Source: Bacteroidales bacterium (GTDB taxonomy: Bacteria; Bacteroidota; Bacteroidia; Bacteroidales; UBA10428). Taken from it: DNA of 52,376 nt. The first letter of the stretch is position 1; every line of letters starts with the position of its first letter. The notes under the pieces were generated by a model. That model did no database searches. It was not told the DNA's origin and saw nothing but the letters and a program-made list of their open reading frames with translations. The translations under genes were made by a program, and so were the position numbers. The DNA is taken from the NCBI GenBank assembly GCA_016935615.1, contig JAFGQO010000103.1, forward strand, positions 1 through 52,376. Reading direction: 5' to 3'. Below are positions 5,674-14,549 of this stretch, one piece after another.

Positions 5674-7737
5674 ATGGATAACAAAAATGATAACAAAATG
5701 AGAACAAAAACAATTAAAGCAAGTTTATTACTGCTTCTTTTTAATTCAATCCTGATCCTGATTTCATTTGGCCAGGAGATACCTCCCTTTGTCTATACCG
5801 TTGAGAACACGGGGGTGGATTGTACTGCGCCACCTTTGCCCGCTTTCGCCGATCTTCCGGTCATTAAGCCTCTGACCGACCCCTTTGAGTGGTCCGATAG
5901 GAGCGGCCGCGACACCACCTTCGCAAACTGGACCCGCCGGCGGGCTGAGATCAAGGCAGAGATCGAACATTATGAGATCGGACTGAAACCAGATCGTCCG
6001 GATACCATTTCAGCCTTTTATGCTAATGATACACTTACGGTTCATGTAGTGAAAAACGGAGATACCCTTACCCTGATCTCACCAGTTATACTGCCCGAAG
6101 GGGAAGGCCCCTTTCCTGCAGTGATAGGAATCGGACTTCCTTCAGGATTCATCCCGGCTGATATCTTTACAAGTCGTGATATTGCACAAATTGAATTCAA
6201 CTATACACAGGTAATGGCCCATACACAGAGTCGTGGCCACGAACCGATCAACAAGCTTTATCCCGATCTTATTTATATGGGAGCCTACAGTGCCTGGTCC
6301 TGGGGAGTCAGCCGCCTGATCGATGGTCTGGAACTGGTTTCGGGGGATCTCCCCATTGACCTTGAGCACCTCGCCATTACCGGTTGTTCCTTTGCCGGTA
6401 AGATGGCACTCTTTGCCGGGGCGTTTGACGAGCGTATTGCACTTACAATCGCACAGGAGTCAGGGGGAGGAGGTGCAGCAGCATGGCGTGTTTCTGAGAC
6501 CCTGGGAGCTGTTGAAACGCTGGGTTCGACCAGCCATGCCTGGTTTATAGAAGACATGTTCCAGTTTGCAGGCCGAAATGTTTCGAAACTACCACATGAT
6601 CATCATGAGTTGATGGCAATGGTAGCCCCCCGTGCATTGTTCGTGATTGGAAATCCCTCTTATATATGGCTGGCAGATGAGTCGGGCTATGTCTCTTGTG
6701 AGGCTGCAAAAAGGGTTTGGGAAAATTTTGGAATAGAAGACAGGTTTGGATATTCTATCGTCAGCGATCCAAACCACTGCTTTCCATTCCCGGCAGCTCA
6801 TAAACCAAGGGTAGAGGCTTTTGTAGATAAATTTATGCTTGGGGATACATTGGTAAATACTGACATCGCAGTTCATCCCTATGCTGATTATGTCATTCCT
6901 GCCTACTGGACAGAATGGTGGGGTAAAGGGGACCCGTATTTCCCGGTATTTGACAGGGGAGAAAGTGAAGAGGTGTGGTATGAAGCAGAATGCTCAACAG
7001 TTGGAGCGGCCTGGAATGTCAGGCTTGATACAATGGCGTCGAATGGTAGCTATGCAGTCGTTAAACCCGGATTAAATAACAATAAAGCACCTGCTGATAG
7101 CGGAGCAGCAATTTATTTTCCGTTTAACGTGGCTTCGGGTAATACCTATTATGTATATGGGCGTGTGAATAGTCCGACATACGATAACGATCAATATTGG
7201 ATAAAAATTGACGATGAACCGTATGTCTATAATCGTACTTATTTAACAGAAGGATGGGAGTGGAATAAATTTGCCGGATATACCCTCTCAGCGGGTGAGC
7301 ATACTCTCTCCATTGCTTTTCGAAGTGAAGGCTTCAAACTGGATAAAATATGTATTTCAGAGTTTTACTATCCCCCCGGGGAGAAAGGTGAACCTGCAGA
7401 ATTTTCCTGTGTACCGGATACAACCACAAAACCTTATGTTGTAATCACATTGAATGATGAAGCTGCAGCCGGTGCATATTCCCTGGGTCAGAACTTCCCG
7501 AATCCTCTGAATGACAAAACAACAATAGATTTTGAGCTTCCACGAAATACGTATGCTTCCCTGAAGGTATATTCAATATTGGGTGAAGAGATAGCAGAAC
7601 TTGCCGGAATGGAATATCCTGCAGGCAAGCATACCGTTGAATTTAATGCCCGGAACCTTTCCGGAGGCATGTACTTCTACACGCTGAAAACGGCCGGCTT
7701 CTCTGCAACCCGGAGAATGATTATTCTGGCCGAATAG
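5674..7737 (+). CDS. CE15-like glucuronoyl esterase with carbohydrate-binding module and T9SS tail
   Basis: This is a predicted secreted esterase of family CE15, whose characterised members cut ester bonds between lignin and glucuronoxylan. A signal peptide ends near residue 34 (start at 5674, or the ATG at 5698). The alpha/beta-hydrolase domain covers about 70-390. The triad is readable as S239 in GCSFAGK, E262 in QESGGG and H368 in NHCFPFP, with spacings close to fungal CE15 enzymes. The usual Arg after the serine (GCSRxGK), which helps build the oxyanion hole, is F240 here. A CBM6/35-like beta-sandwich follows (about 430-575), then a T9SS sorting domain (about 600-687, from QNFPNP). Base composition is clearly GC-richer than the cassette region to its left. 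A hairpin terminator follows. Confidence 0.8.
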   Translation: MDNKNDNKMRTKTIKASLLLLLFNSILILISFGQEIPPFVYTVENTGVDCTAPPLPAFADLPVIKPLTDPFEWSDRSGRDTTFANWTRRRAEIKAEIEHYEIGLKPDRPDTISAFYANDTLTVHVVKNGDTLTLISPVILPEGEGPFPAVIGIGLPSGFIPADIFTSRDIAQIEFNYTQVMAHTQSRGHEPINKLYPDLIYMGAYSAWSWGVSRLIDGLELVSGDLPIDLEHLAITGCSFAGKMALFAGAFDERIALTIAQESGGGGAAAWRVSETLGAVETLGSTSHAWFIEDMFQFAGRNVSKLPHDHHELMAMVAPRALFVIGNPSYIWLADESGYVSCEAAKRVWENFGIEDRFGYSIVSDPNHCFPFPAAHKPRVEAFVDKFMLGDTLVNTDIAVHPYADYVIPAYWTEWWGKGDPYFPVFDRGESEEVWYEAECSTVGAAWNVRLDTMASNGSYAVVKPGLNNNKAPADSGAAIYFPFNVASGNTYYVYGRVNSPTYDNDQYWIKIDDEPYVYNRTYLTEGWEWNKFAGYTLSAGEHTLSIAFRSEGFKLDKICISEFYYPPGEKGEPAEFSCVPDTTTKPYVVITLNDEAAAGAYSLGQNFPNPLNDKTTIDFELPRNTYASLKVYSILGEEIAELAGMEYPAGKHTVEFNARNLSGGMYFYTLKTAGFSATRRMIILAE

Positions 7738-7770
7738 TTTAGAATACAATAAACAGGTTATTTTGAAAGA

Positions 7771-7798
7771 AAAGGGACTGATTAAACGGTCTCTTTTT
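7771..7798 (+). terminator. Intrinsic terminator of the CE15 gene
   Basis: The stem AAAGGGACT (7771-7779) pairs with GGTCTCTTT (7788-7796) using two G-U wobbles and an 8-base loop. It is followed directly by a T-run (7794-7798). It lies 34 bp after the stop of the CE15 gene. Confidence 0.6.
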
Positions 7799-7803
7799 AA
7801 TTT

Positions 7804-7922
7804 TATGTAAGTTCGATATAATTTACAACTACTTGAAATGATGATTTTCAGATAATGTAGCATGTATTATCTATCTATTAATCGCATGAATTCGATAATT
7901 TTCATTTATCGAACTCACGTTA
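7804..7922. repeat. Diverged short relative of the MITE-like repeat
   Basis: The right end TATCGAACTCACGTTAA (7906-7922) is the same terminal sequence as in the complete element at 33106-33312. The left end TTATGTAAGTTCGATATAA (7803-7821) is its diverged inverted counterpart. The roughly 119-bp interior is unlike the complete copy, so this is either an internally deleted or rebuilt derivative or an old decayed copy. It sits in the 350-bp gap between the CE15 gene and the convergent Snf2 gene; apart from the terminator I see nothing else there. Confidence 0.6.
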
Positions 7923-8090
7923 ATTACAAACTCCTTTAGAGGTGACGGAGATTTCAGTATTTTTAGATAATAAATTCCTGAAGAAAAAACCAAAATGAAC
8001 CACAGAGAGGAACAGATGGTAATAGATCCTTCGGATTTAAATAACTAAGATCCATCAAAACCGGATTTGGAACAATTGTTACTTTTTTGG

Positions 8091-11036
8091 TTAATCAAAT
8101 AACTCCATGATCTGCTCTGAGGAAATATTCTTCAGGGAATCATGAATAAATGCATCGGCAAGCTGCGATTTATGCTGCTGTAATTTGACGATCTTTTCTT
8201 CGAGGGTATTTTTTGAAATAAACCTGTAAACCACAATGTGCTTATCCTGGCCAATGCGGTGAGTGCGACTTATTGCCTGCATTTCGGCTGCCGGATTCCA
8301 CCATGGATCGAGGATAAATACATATTCAGCCGCTGTAATATTTAATCCAACGCCACCTGCTTTAAGAGAAATAAGGAAAAACCGGCAATCCGGATTTTCC
8401 TGAAATTGTTTGATCACCTTCTCTCTGTTCCTGGTTTCTCCTGTTAACATGACATATTCAATGGAATGTTCATCCAGAAATCGCGTGACCATATTCAGAT
8501 GCTTGACAAATGAGCTGAATATCAAGGCTTTGTTACCTTCAGCATGTAAGTTTTGTATAATACGGGTTACCTCGTCGAATTTGCCCGAACCGGCAAAATA
8601 ATCCTCATCCACAAGAAAGGGATGGTTGGCCACCTGGCGTAATTTAGCCAGTGATTGCAAAATGATCATGGATGATTTACTGATCCCCGACCGGGTGATA
8701 TTCTCCAGAATATAGTTTCTTGCTTTTGATTTCTCACGTTCATAATAGCTTCGTTGTTCTTCCACCAGATCACAGTAAATAATCTGTTCCGTAAGAGGAG
8801 GCAGTTCAGGAGCCACTTCATTTTTTGACCTTCGTTTGATAAACGGAGTAATTAATTGGTGCAACTTTTCTTTGGCAGTTTCGTCTTTGTATTTTTCAAC
8901 GGGCAACTGAAATTCAGCGCGAAAAAAAGTATAATTACCCAGAAGACCCGGATTCAGAAAATTGATCTGGGCCCATAGATCTCTGAGTGAGTTTTCAATT
9001 GGTGTTCCGGTGAGCACAATTTTATGATCGGCCCGGATCTGCATGACCGCTTTATATATCTTTGAAGATGGATTTTTAATCACCTGGCTTTCATCCAGTA
9101 CAAAATAGTCGAAATCGTGGGCAATAAATGTCTCTATATCATTTCGTAAAATACCATAGGATGTAAGCAGGACATCATTGTTTGCAAAGAGTTTTGATAA
9201 TGCGGTGCGCTGGGATCCCACATAAACAGCCATGGATATATCCGGGACAAACCGATAAGTTTCATTGACCCAGTTGTGCACGAGTGAAGCAGGTACAACA
9301 ATAAGGGATGTTTTCGATCTCTTTTTGCCACAACTTTCATGTTCAGCAAAGAGGGAGAGCTGAGGCTCATCTTCCTCTCTGTTATTTTGGTCAATTTTGG
9401 CGAATTCCCGGTTTTCAGTAACAGACCTTATGAGCAAGGTAAGTGTTTGCAGTGTTTTTCCCAATCCCATATCATCTGCCAGGCATCCTCCGAAATTATT
9501 CTTTGATAATTGATATAACCAGCTATAACCTTCCTTTTGATACTCTCTTAAATTGGCTAAAACCCCTTCAGGGACAGGTTCGATATCTGATTTCGAATCG
9601 ATCAGTTTGCGCAGGCTATCCCTGAATTTTACAGAAAAACCTTCCAGGTTTTTGTTGATCAGGGGAAAATGCTGTTTATCCAGTTGGATAAGGTCTCCGC
9701 TGATTTTTGAAAAACCCAGTATATCACGGTACATTTCAAACCATTCTTCAGGCAGGATCATTACACGTCCGTCAGGTAAGGTATATTCTCTTTCTCCCTG
9801 TATTATATGATCAAAAAAAGCAGTGAAAGGGATTACGAATCCCCGGAATTCCACTTTTGCATTAATATCAAACCAGTCCTTGTCTTTTTCAGAAACATTG
9901 ACTTTCAGTGCAAAATCATCGAGATAGTAGAGATTGCTATGATCAGGCTGTGCGATAGTAAAACCGGCATTTTTAAGAGCAGTACTGTTATAATTGATCC
10001 AGTTAATGATTTCATAAGCAGTATTTGTCTTATGCGAACTGATCTGCAAGGGCAGAAAGAAGGGCCCTTCTTTATTGACCAGTCCCTGTGCCAGCAATTT
10101 GGCAATACAGTTGTTTTCAAAGGCATAATCCCGTTGAAGCCGGTAAAAATAAACATCATCTTTCACCCATTCACAGGTTACTTTCCGTTCTGTTCTCCGA
10201 TTCGCATAGTATATACTTTTTTCATCGTAAATAAATTTTAAGGCAATGGTCAGCCTTCCGGAAAGTGTATTTTCCAATGCCAGAACCGGCTTTGGATTTG
10301 TGTCCCTGTCAATAACAGAAAAACCTTTTGCATTGACCTTATATTTTTTGATCGCGGTACGGACAAAGACATCAAAGTATTTCTTCTCGGCAGATTTGGG
10401 TATGCTGATAGATTCTTTGGTAAAAAAAGGAAGCAGCTTTTTCCCGTCGATATTACTGAAAACGAACAGTCTGTTTTCAATGACCACACAACAGGGTATA
10501 TTGATCACCACGAACCCGTTTTTTCCGGTGAGTTTTATTCGTTCTCCGTTGCTTTCGATCGTCAGATAATACTTTAACTCTTCCGAAGATCGGTGGAAGT
10601 TAAAAACAGCTGTACCTTCTTCATCCGTTACTTCAATTCTTTCATTTTCATAGATCATGTTTTGGAGGACTTTATGGTAAACCGGTATATCTTCGGATAA
10701 TAGGATATCCAGGCATTTTGCCATGCGTCTCTCGATATACGGACGGACATGTTCTTCAATGAAATCGCGGGTCAGGTCCGACAAAAACTCCCGTACCGGC
10801 ATTTTCTTTTTGGAGAAGATCCTGTATAGTGTGTTGTCATTATATTCTTCAATGGTTTTAACAAGTTGATTTTCTTCAGGCGTAAGGATCGATTCATAGG
10901 TGGATATATTCATAAGGTTCACCCTTTCATATACCGAATATTTTTCAAGCTTCCGGTCTTTCCTGATCAGGTAGGGAGCAAAAATCAATCCCAGTATACG
11001 GTGTTCCGTAAGGCCTATAACAAATTGTATATCCAT
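8091..11036 (-). CDS. Snf2/RapA-type DEAD/DEAH-box ATPase
   Basis: This is a large bacterial Snf2-family DNA translocase of 981 residues. The N-terminal ~480 residues are a poorly conserved region seen in bacterial Snf2 proteins. The ATPase core starts with the Walker A DDMGLGKT at about residue 525, and motif II is DESQ at about 645. The C-terminal helicase lobe ends with SLKAGGVGLNIT and the signature DPWWNPAAE...RTHRIGQ. Such proteins remodel protein-DNA complexes or recycle RNA polymerase; the exact role cannot be told. It is a single gene on the minus strand, convergent with the CE15 gene, with 540 bp of non-coding DNA upstream. I see no restriction or defence partner next to it. Confidence 0.92.
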   Translation of the reverse strand: MDIQFVIGLTEHRILGLIFAPYLIRKDRKLEKYSVYERVNLMNISTYESILTPEENQLVKTIEEYNDNTLYRIFSKKKMPVREFLSDLTRDFIEEHVRPYIERRMAKCLDILLSEDIPVYHKVLQNMIYENERIEVTDEEGTAVFNFHRSSEELKYYLTIESNGERIKLTGKNGFVVINIPCCVVIENRLFVFSNIDGKKLLPFFTKESISIPKSAEKKYFDVFVRTAIKKYKVNAKGFSVIDRDTNPKPVLALENTLSGRLTIALKFIYDEKSIYYANRRTERKVTCEWVKDDVYFYRLQRDYAFENNCIAKLLAQGLVNKEGPFFLPLQISSHKTNTAYEIINWINYNSTALKNAGFTIAQPDHSNLYYLDDFALKVNVSEKDKDWFDINAKVEFRGFVIPFTAFFDHIIQGEREYTLPDGRVMILPEEWFEMYRDILGFSKISGDLIQLDKQHFPLINKNLEGFSVKFRDSLRKLIDSKSDIEPVPEGVLANLREYQKEGYSWLYQLSKNNFGGCLADDMGLGKTLQTLTLLIRSVTENREFAKIDQNNREEDEPQLSLFAEHESCGKKRSKTSLIVVPASLVHNWVNETYRFVPDISMAVYVGSQRTALSKLFANNDVLLTSYGILRNDIETFIAHDFDYFVLDESQVIKNPSSKIYKAVMQIRADHKIVLTGTPIENSLRDLWAQINFLNPGLLGNYTFFRAEFQLPVEKYKDETAKEKLHQLITPFIKRRSKNEVAPELPPLTEQIIYCDLVEEQRSYYEREKSKARNYILENITRSGISKSSMIILQSLAKLRQVANHPFLVDEDYFAGSGKFDEVTRIIQNLHAEGNKALIFSSFVKHLNMVTRFLDEHSIEYVMLTGETRNREKVIKQFQENPDCRFFLISLKAGGVGLNITAAEYVFILDPWWNPAAEMQAISRTHRIGQDKHIVVYRFISKNTLEEKIVKLQQHKSQLADAFIHDSLKNISSEQIMELFD

Positions 11037-11606
11037 ACGGCAAAGTTGGCGATTTTGCTTTTTGTCATGAAATTTTTTTTGATAAAATCAGGGGTTTTTG
11101 AGGATGGTTTTTCGTGATTAGGAGACACACCCACAAACCCCCTTCTAAGCGTAGACAGAATCAACGTCGTTATTAAATGTTGGTTCAAACTTTTGGCTGG
11201 CAGATCTATAAAACATAATTGTGCAAACTTCTACCTGTAAATAAGCCGCTTTTTGTATTTTGCCAATTAAAAACAGTGCGATGCAACGCCAGCGGCACCA
11301 TACAACAGGGCCGTTGGCATTAATTAATTTGTGCAAAGATGCATTAAGCACTATTCTATTTTAATAGAATTCTTATTTGCACACAGGTCTATTGTCAAGA
11401 CTTCCCTGTTGTTGTCACCACTTTTGAATGAGAGTGTTTTATGGAACAGATGATCCTAATGCAATTTGTGAAAGGACGGAATACAAAAATTACTATACAC
11501 ATACGTGCATTGGCACATTCAATTGTATTACAGGTGAATTTGTCAGCAGTGTTACCGGCAAATTAAACATTTCCAAAACTTGTATCAACTACTTAAATCC
11601 GTAACC
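11037..11606. other. Non-coding gap between Snf2 and FMN-binding genes
   Basis: I see no credible gene in this 570-bp divergent gap. Two structures stand out. A GC-rich hairpin has arms GCCAGCGGC at 11288-11296 and GGCCGTTGGC at 11309-11318. A perfect 8-bp palindrome ATTCTATT-TT-AATAGAAT lies at 11353-11370 and is operator-like. The first contains a GTTGGC box reminiscent of integron sites, but no matching partner was found. Confidence 0.5.
11353..11370. promoter_or_regulatory. Operator-like 8-bp palindrome
   Basis: ATTCTATT and AATAGAAT form a perfect inverted repeat around a central TT. It lies about 240 bp upstream of the FMN-binding gene. No promoter pair is readable next to it, so a regulatory role is only a possibility. 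Confidence 0.25.
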
Positions 11607-12368
11607 ATGAAAACTGTACTACATATGTTTATTATTTGTGCTGTGCTAATCCTTATTCCAGCACCTTCACTTGATAATGAGACCGGTGAAAAAAATACCG
11701 GCGCTGTGCTGAGTGATACTTCCAGTAATTTTCTTGACGGTAATTACGAGGGCTGTTCACGAGATGGATATACTGGTGAAAACTTCTGGGGTCACATTAA
11801 GATAACGGTGGAAAGCGGTTCATTTACCGATATCTGGTTTACCATCAGGGATTCCTCGCTTCACGAGCCGGTAGATTCGATGTATGGCGTGAATCATTAT
11901 TCAGGAAGTCCTCTTTATATGCAACAGTGCGTGGAAGACGGACATGGTATTGAGATCTATCCGCAATTATTAATGGAATCACAGAGCCTCGATGCTATCG
12001 ATGCCATTACAGGAGCTACCTGGTCGTGTAATATTTTTATTGCTTCGGCTGAGAAGGCCCTGGAAGGTGCCCGGATACACACACATGTCGATGAAAATCC
12101 TGATCATGCCGGGGCACTTATGAAAATTGTACCTAATCCTTTCCATTCGGAACTTGCTTTTGAATACAATGTATCGGAACCTTGTTTTGTGAAACTAAGC
12201 GTCTATAACTCGGAAGGCAGGTTGATAAAACATTTGGTTAATCAGGAACAGCAGGCAGGTCATTATTCCATTAGCTGGAATGATTGTTCCTCTGACGGAG
12301 TATATTTTGGCTCCCTTAGTACCGGAAATAAAGTATACTGCAGTAAATTGGTAAGAGCAGGCAGATAA
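11607..12368 (+). CDS. Secreted FMN-binding domain protein with T9SS tail
   Basis: I start this gene at the ATG at 11607; the open frame reaches back to 11580. That gives MKTVLHMFIICAVLILIP as signal peptide. An FMN_bind-type domain (the flavinylated domain of RnfG/NqrC) covers roughly residues 40-155. Its motif DAITGATWS corresponds to the flavinylation site D-x-I-S-G-A-T-x-T, in which the threonine of the GAT triplet carries FMN through a phosphoester bond put on by ApbE. The C-terminal 80 residues, from KIVPNPF, are a T9SS sorting domain. A secreted or surface-anchored covalent flavoprotein would be an extracellular electron carrier, which is an inference. No apbE or rnf genes lie in the window. 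Confidence 0.75.
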   Translation: MKTVLHMFIICAVLILIPAPSLDNETGEKNTGAVLSDTSSNFLDGNYEGCSRDGYTGENFWGHIKITVESGSFTDIWFTIRDSSLHEPVDSMYGVNHYSGSPLYMQQCVEDGHGIEIYPQLLMESQSLDAIDAITGATWSCNIFIASAEKALEGARIHTHVDENPDHAGALMKIVPNPFHSELAFEYNVSEPCFVKLSVYNSEGRLIKHLVNQEQQAGHYSISWNDCSSDGVYFGSLSTGNKVYCSKLVRAGR

Positions 12369-12440
12369 AGTATTCCGACAGGTGCTGACTGATGACCCGC
12401 TGCGGTTGGTTGCAACTTCGCTTTTAGTAAAAGGTAGCCT

Positions 12441-12497
12441 GCCTGCCATGACTGCCAAAGGCAGTTAAATTCGCCTTTGGCGGTTAAACCGGCAGGC
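12441..12497. repeat. Nested GC-rich extragenic palindrome
   Basis: The outer arms GCCTGCC (12441-12447) and GGCAGGC (12491-12497) enclose inner arms ACTGCCAAAGGC (12451-12462) and GCCTTTGGCGGT (12473-12484), which match in 11 of 12 positions. A second, mutually exclusive small hairpin, ACTGCC-AAA-GGCAGT (12451-12465), overlaps the left inner arm. It lies in the 235-bp gap between the FMN-binding gene and the convergent ankyrin/MBL gene. The style is that of bacterial repetitive extragenic palindromes. Confidence 0.65.
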
Positions 12498-12603
12498 ATA
12501 CCTGCGGACTAATAATGAAAAGCCCCAAAAAACCAGGATAAGAAAACCCGTACCGCATTCCTGATCGTTTCTGACAGTTTGCGATACAGGTTATTCTGAA
12601 CTC

Positions 12604-14439
12604 TTATTTGGAAGCTACCATGGTTTTGGTATATGAGAAACTATCGCCGTTATTTTCTGTACAAACAATGTGGCTTTCAATCTTTTTATTATCCGCCAGT
12701 TCGGCAAACTCCCTCAAACTGTACTCGCGTTGAAAGGCATGCATCGGGAACACTTGTACCGGATCCAGTTTGTCGATCGAGTAGAAGAATCCTTTTACAA
12801 TAAACTCCTTTTTCCATCGCGAGGGACAACCAGTAACCGGTAAGAAGGCAATATCTATCTGCTGTTCCTGATCTGCAATAAAATCAACCTCTTTTTTGAA
12901 AACCATCTCATCTTCGGCAGAAAACCATGCATGGTCCCCCGGATGATAAATCGTTATTCCATCGGCGCTAACAAGAAATCCCTGACCCGAATCATTCGAT
13001 TTCAGTGTAGTAATCGTAATATCATCTATTTGTTTTGCCTGATTGTCATTGATATATACGTATTCAGGGCCATGATATCCCTTTTCATGATGGATCCATG
13101 CTTCTTCAGGTTTAAATCCATACACATAGGTTATGTTTATTACCTGATCGGCCCATTGATAAATGCAGGTATCGTAATGATCGCTATGCTCGTGCGAGAC
13201 AAAGACAATGACATCCAGATCCTTTATTTCTTCAGGACAAACGGAACCATTGGCTAATCCGGGTTTGTCCGGTTTGTTCATGTTCCAGTAATCAAATATC
13301 AGAAGATGTTTTTCAGTTTGTATCACCCATCCTGAGTGACCGCAATAAATCACTTTGGCTTCTCCGTCGTTCACCGTAACAATACCGGATGATTGTTTTT
13401 CCTTTGCAGCAAGAAGTGCTTCTTCAGTGGCCAGAGAATTCGATAGATAATAGTCTACAACCTCAACATATCCGTACTGTATTGCATAGTCGAGGGGAGT
13501 TTTTTGTGCGTAATTCTTACTATCTGCTTTAGCCCCCGCTTTAATTAATAGTTCAGTGGACTTCAGATCACCGTTTATAGCAGCAATATGCAAAGGGGTA
13601 TTCCCCAGACGATTTTCCTGCAAATTAATATTCTGTGTCTTACTGAGAAGCAATGAAACGACTTCTGATTTTTTGTTGATTACAGCATGATGAAGAGGAA
13701 TTCTGCCATCTGAATTTATCCTGTTTGCATTGGCACCATATCCCTGAATTATTTTGATAGCCTCCGAATGTCCTCCGCTTGCCAGGTTATGCATGATCGT
13801 ATTTCCATTAGAATTTGCAAAATTAACATCGGCACCATTTTCGGCTAAAAACCGGATGATCTCCGCATTTCCGTTCCATGAAGCCCGGGCCAAGGGAGTC
13901 TGATCATAATCGTTTGTGGCATGTATATTACCTCCGGCTTTTAGCAAGAGTTGAGCACTTTCCAGATGATCATTTTCCACAGCAAAAAAAAGTGAATTGT
14001 TCCCATTTGTGCCTCTGGCATTGACATTAGCACCATTGTTCAGGAGCAAGGTAATAATGTCGTTATACCCTTTCTGCGCAGCATTATGTAAGGGTGTGTT
14101 TTGCCAGTCGTTCCGGCAATTCACATTTGCTTTTTTGCTTACCAGATATTCTGCCATATCGTAATTCCCTCTCCAGGCAGCAAGGGTTAACATAGTTTCT
14201 TCATTTTTCAGTCGTGCATCGACAAGATCATTATTCTCCTCAACAAGTTCCTTGATTTTGTCCAGGTCCCCGTTCCAGACATAATCGGCCAGTTTTTCAG
14301 TCAATGGTTTTTCTTCACTTTTGTTCGCTGCTTTATCGCAGCTCTGAGACCGGATCCCGGCAGTTGAAAAAATAAGGAACAGTGCTGCCAGAAATACAAT
14401 TCTGATATTCTGTTTCTGATGCTTTTGATTGTTTTTCAT
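12604..14439 (-). CDS. Secreted ankyrin-repeat / metallo-beta-lactamase-fold fusion protein
   Basis: The start is the ATG at 14439, four codons inside the longer frame, and is followed by a signal peptide. About eight to nine ankyrin repeats (roughly residues 48-345) show the typical xTPLHxAAxxGxxxxxxxLLxxGAxxN pattern. A metallo-beta-lactamase-fold domain follows (about 360-600), with metal motif H-x-H-x-D-H (SHEHSDHYD), a YHPGDHAW element, and a final histidine in FPMHAFQRE. This variant resembles the UlaG/YfhB-like lactonase or phosphodiesterase group (GHSGWVI...FDYW...). The substrate is unknown; the ankyrin part could dock it onto a partner in the periplasm. It lies 111 bp downstream of the hybrid regulator gene on the same strand and may share its transcript. 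Confidence 0.85.
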   Translation of the reverse strand: MKNNQKHQKQNIRIVFLAALFLIFSTAGIRSQSCDKAANKSEEKPLTEKLADYVWNGDLDKIKELVEENNDLVDARLKNEETMLTLAAWRGNYDMAEYLVSKKANVNCRNDWQNTPLHNAAQKGYNDIITLLLNNGANVNARGTNGNNSLFFAVENDHLESAQLLLKAGGNIHATNDYDQTPLARASWNGNAEIIRFLAENGADVNFANSNGNTIMHNLASGGHSEAIKIIQGYGANANRINSDGRIPLHHAVINKKSEVVSLLLSKTQNINLQENRLGNTPLHIAAINGDLKSTELLIKAGAKADSKNYAQKTPLDYAIQYGYVEVVDYYLSNSLATEEALLAAKEKQSSGIVTVNDGEAKVIYCGHSGWVIQTEKHLLIFDYWNMNKPDKPGLANGSVCPEEIKDLDVIVFVSHEHSDHYDTCIYQWADQVINITYVYGFKPEEAWIHHEKGYHGPEYVYINDNQAKQIDDITITTLKSNDSGQGFLVSADGITIYHPGDHAWFSAEDEMVFKKEVDFIADQEQQIDIAFLPVTGCPSRWKKEFIVKGFFYSIDKLDPVQVFPMHAFQREYSLREFAELADNKKIESHIVCTENNGDSFSYTKTMVASK

Positions 14440-14549
14440 AATTACCTCCATGTTTTGATTTTATACAGCCAAATTAGGGTATTGGAGGTATTCATAAACG
14501 ACGAAATAATCCTAAAAACAGCAGAAATAGCTCAAAATTGCAAGATAAG

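Noticed and set aside
8091-11036. Snf2 protein as part of a defence island (DISARM- or Dnd-like)
   Set aside because: No methyltransferase, nuclease, PLD or other defence partner is adjacent; the neighbours are an esterase and an FMN-binding protein.
11145-11351. Minus-strand frame of 68 codons upstream of the Snf2 gene
   Set aside because: It runs through a GC-rich hairpin (11288-11318) and has no recognisable protein features.
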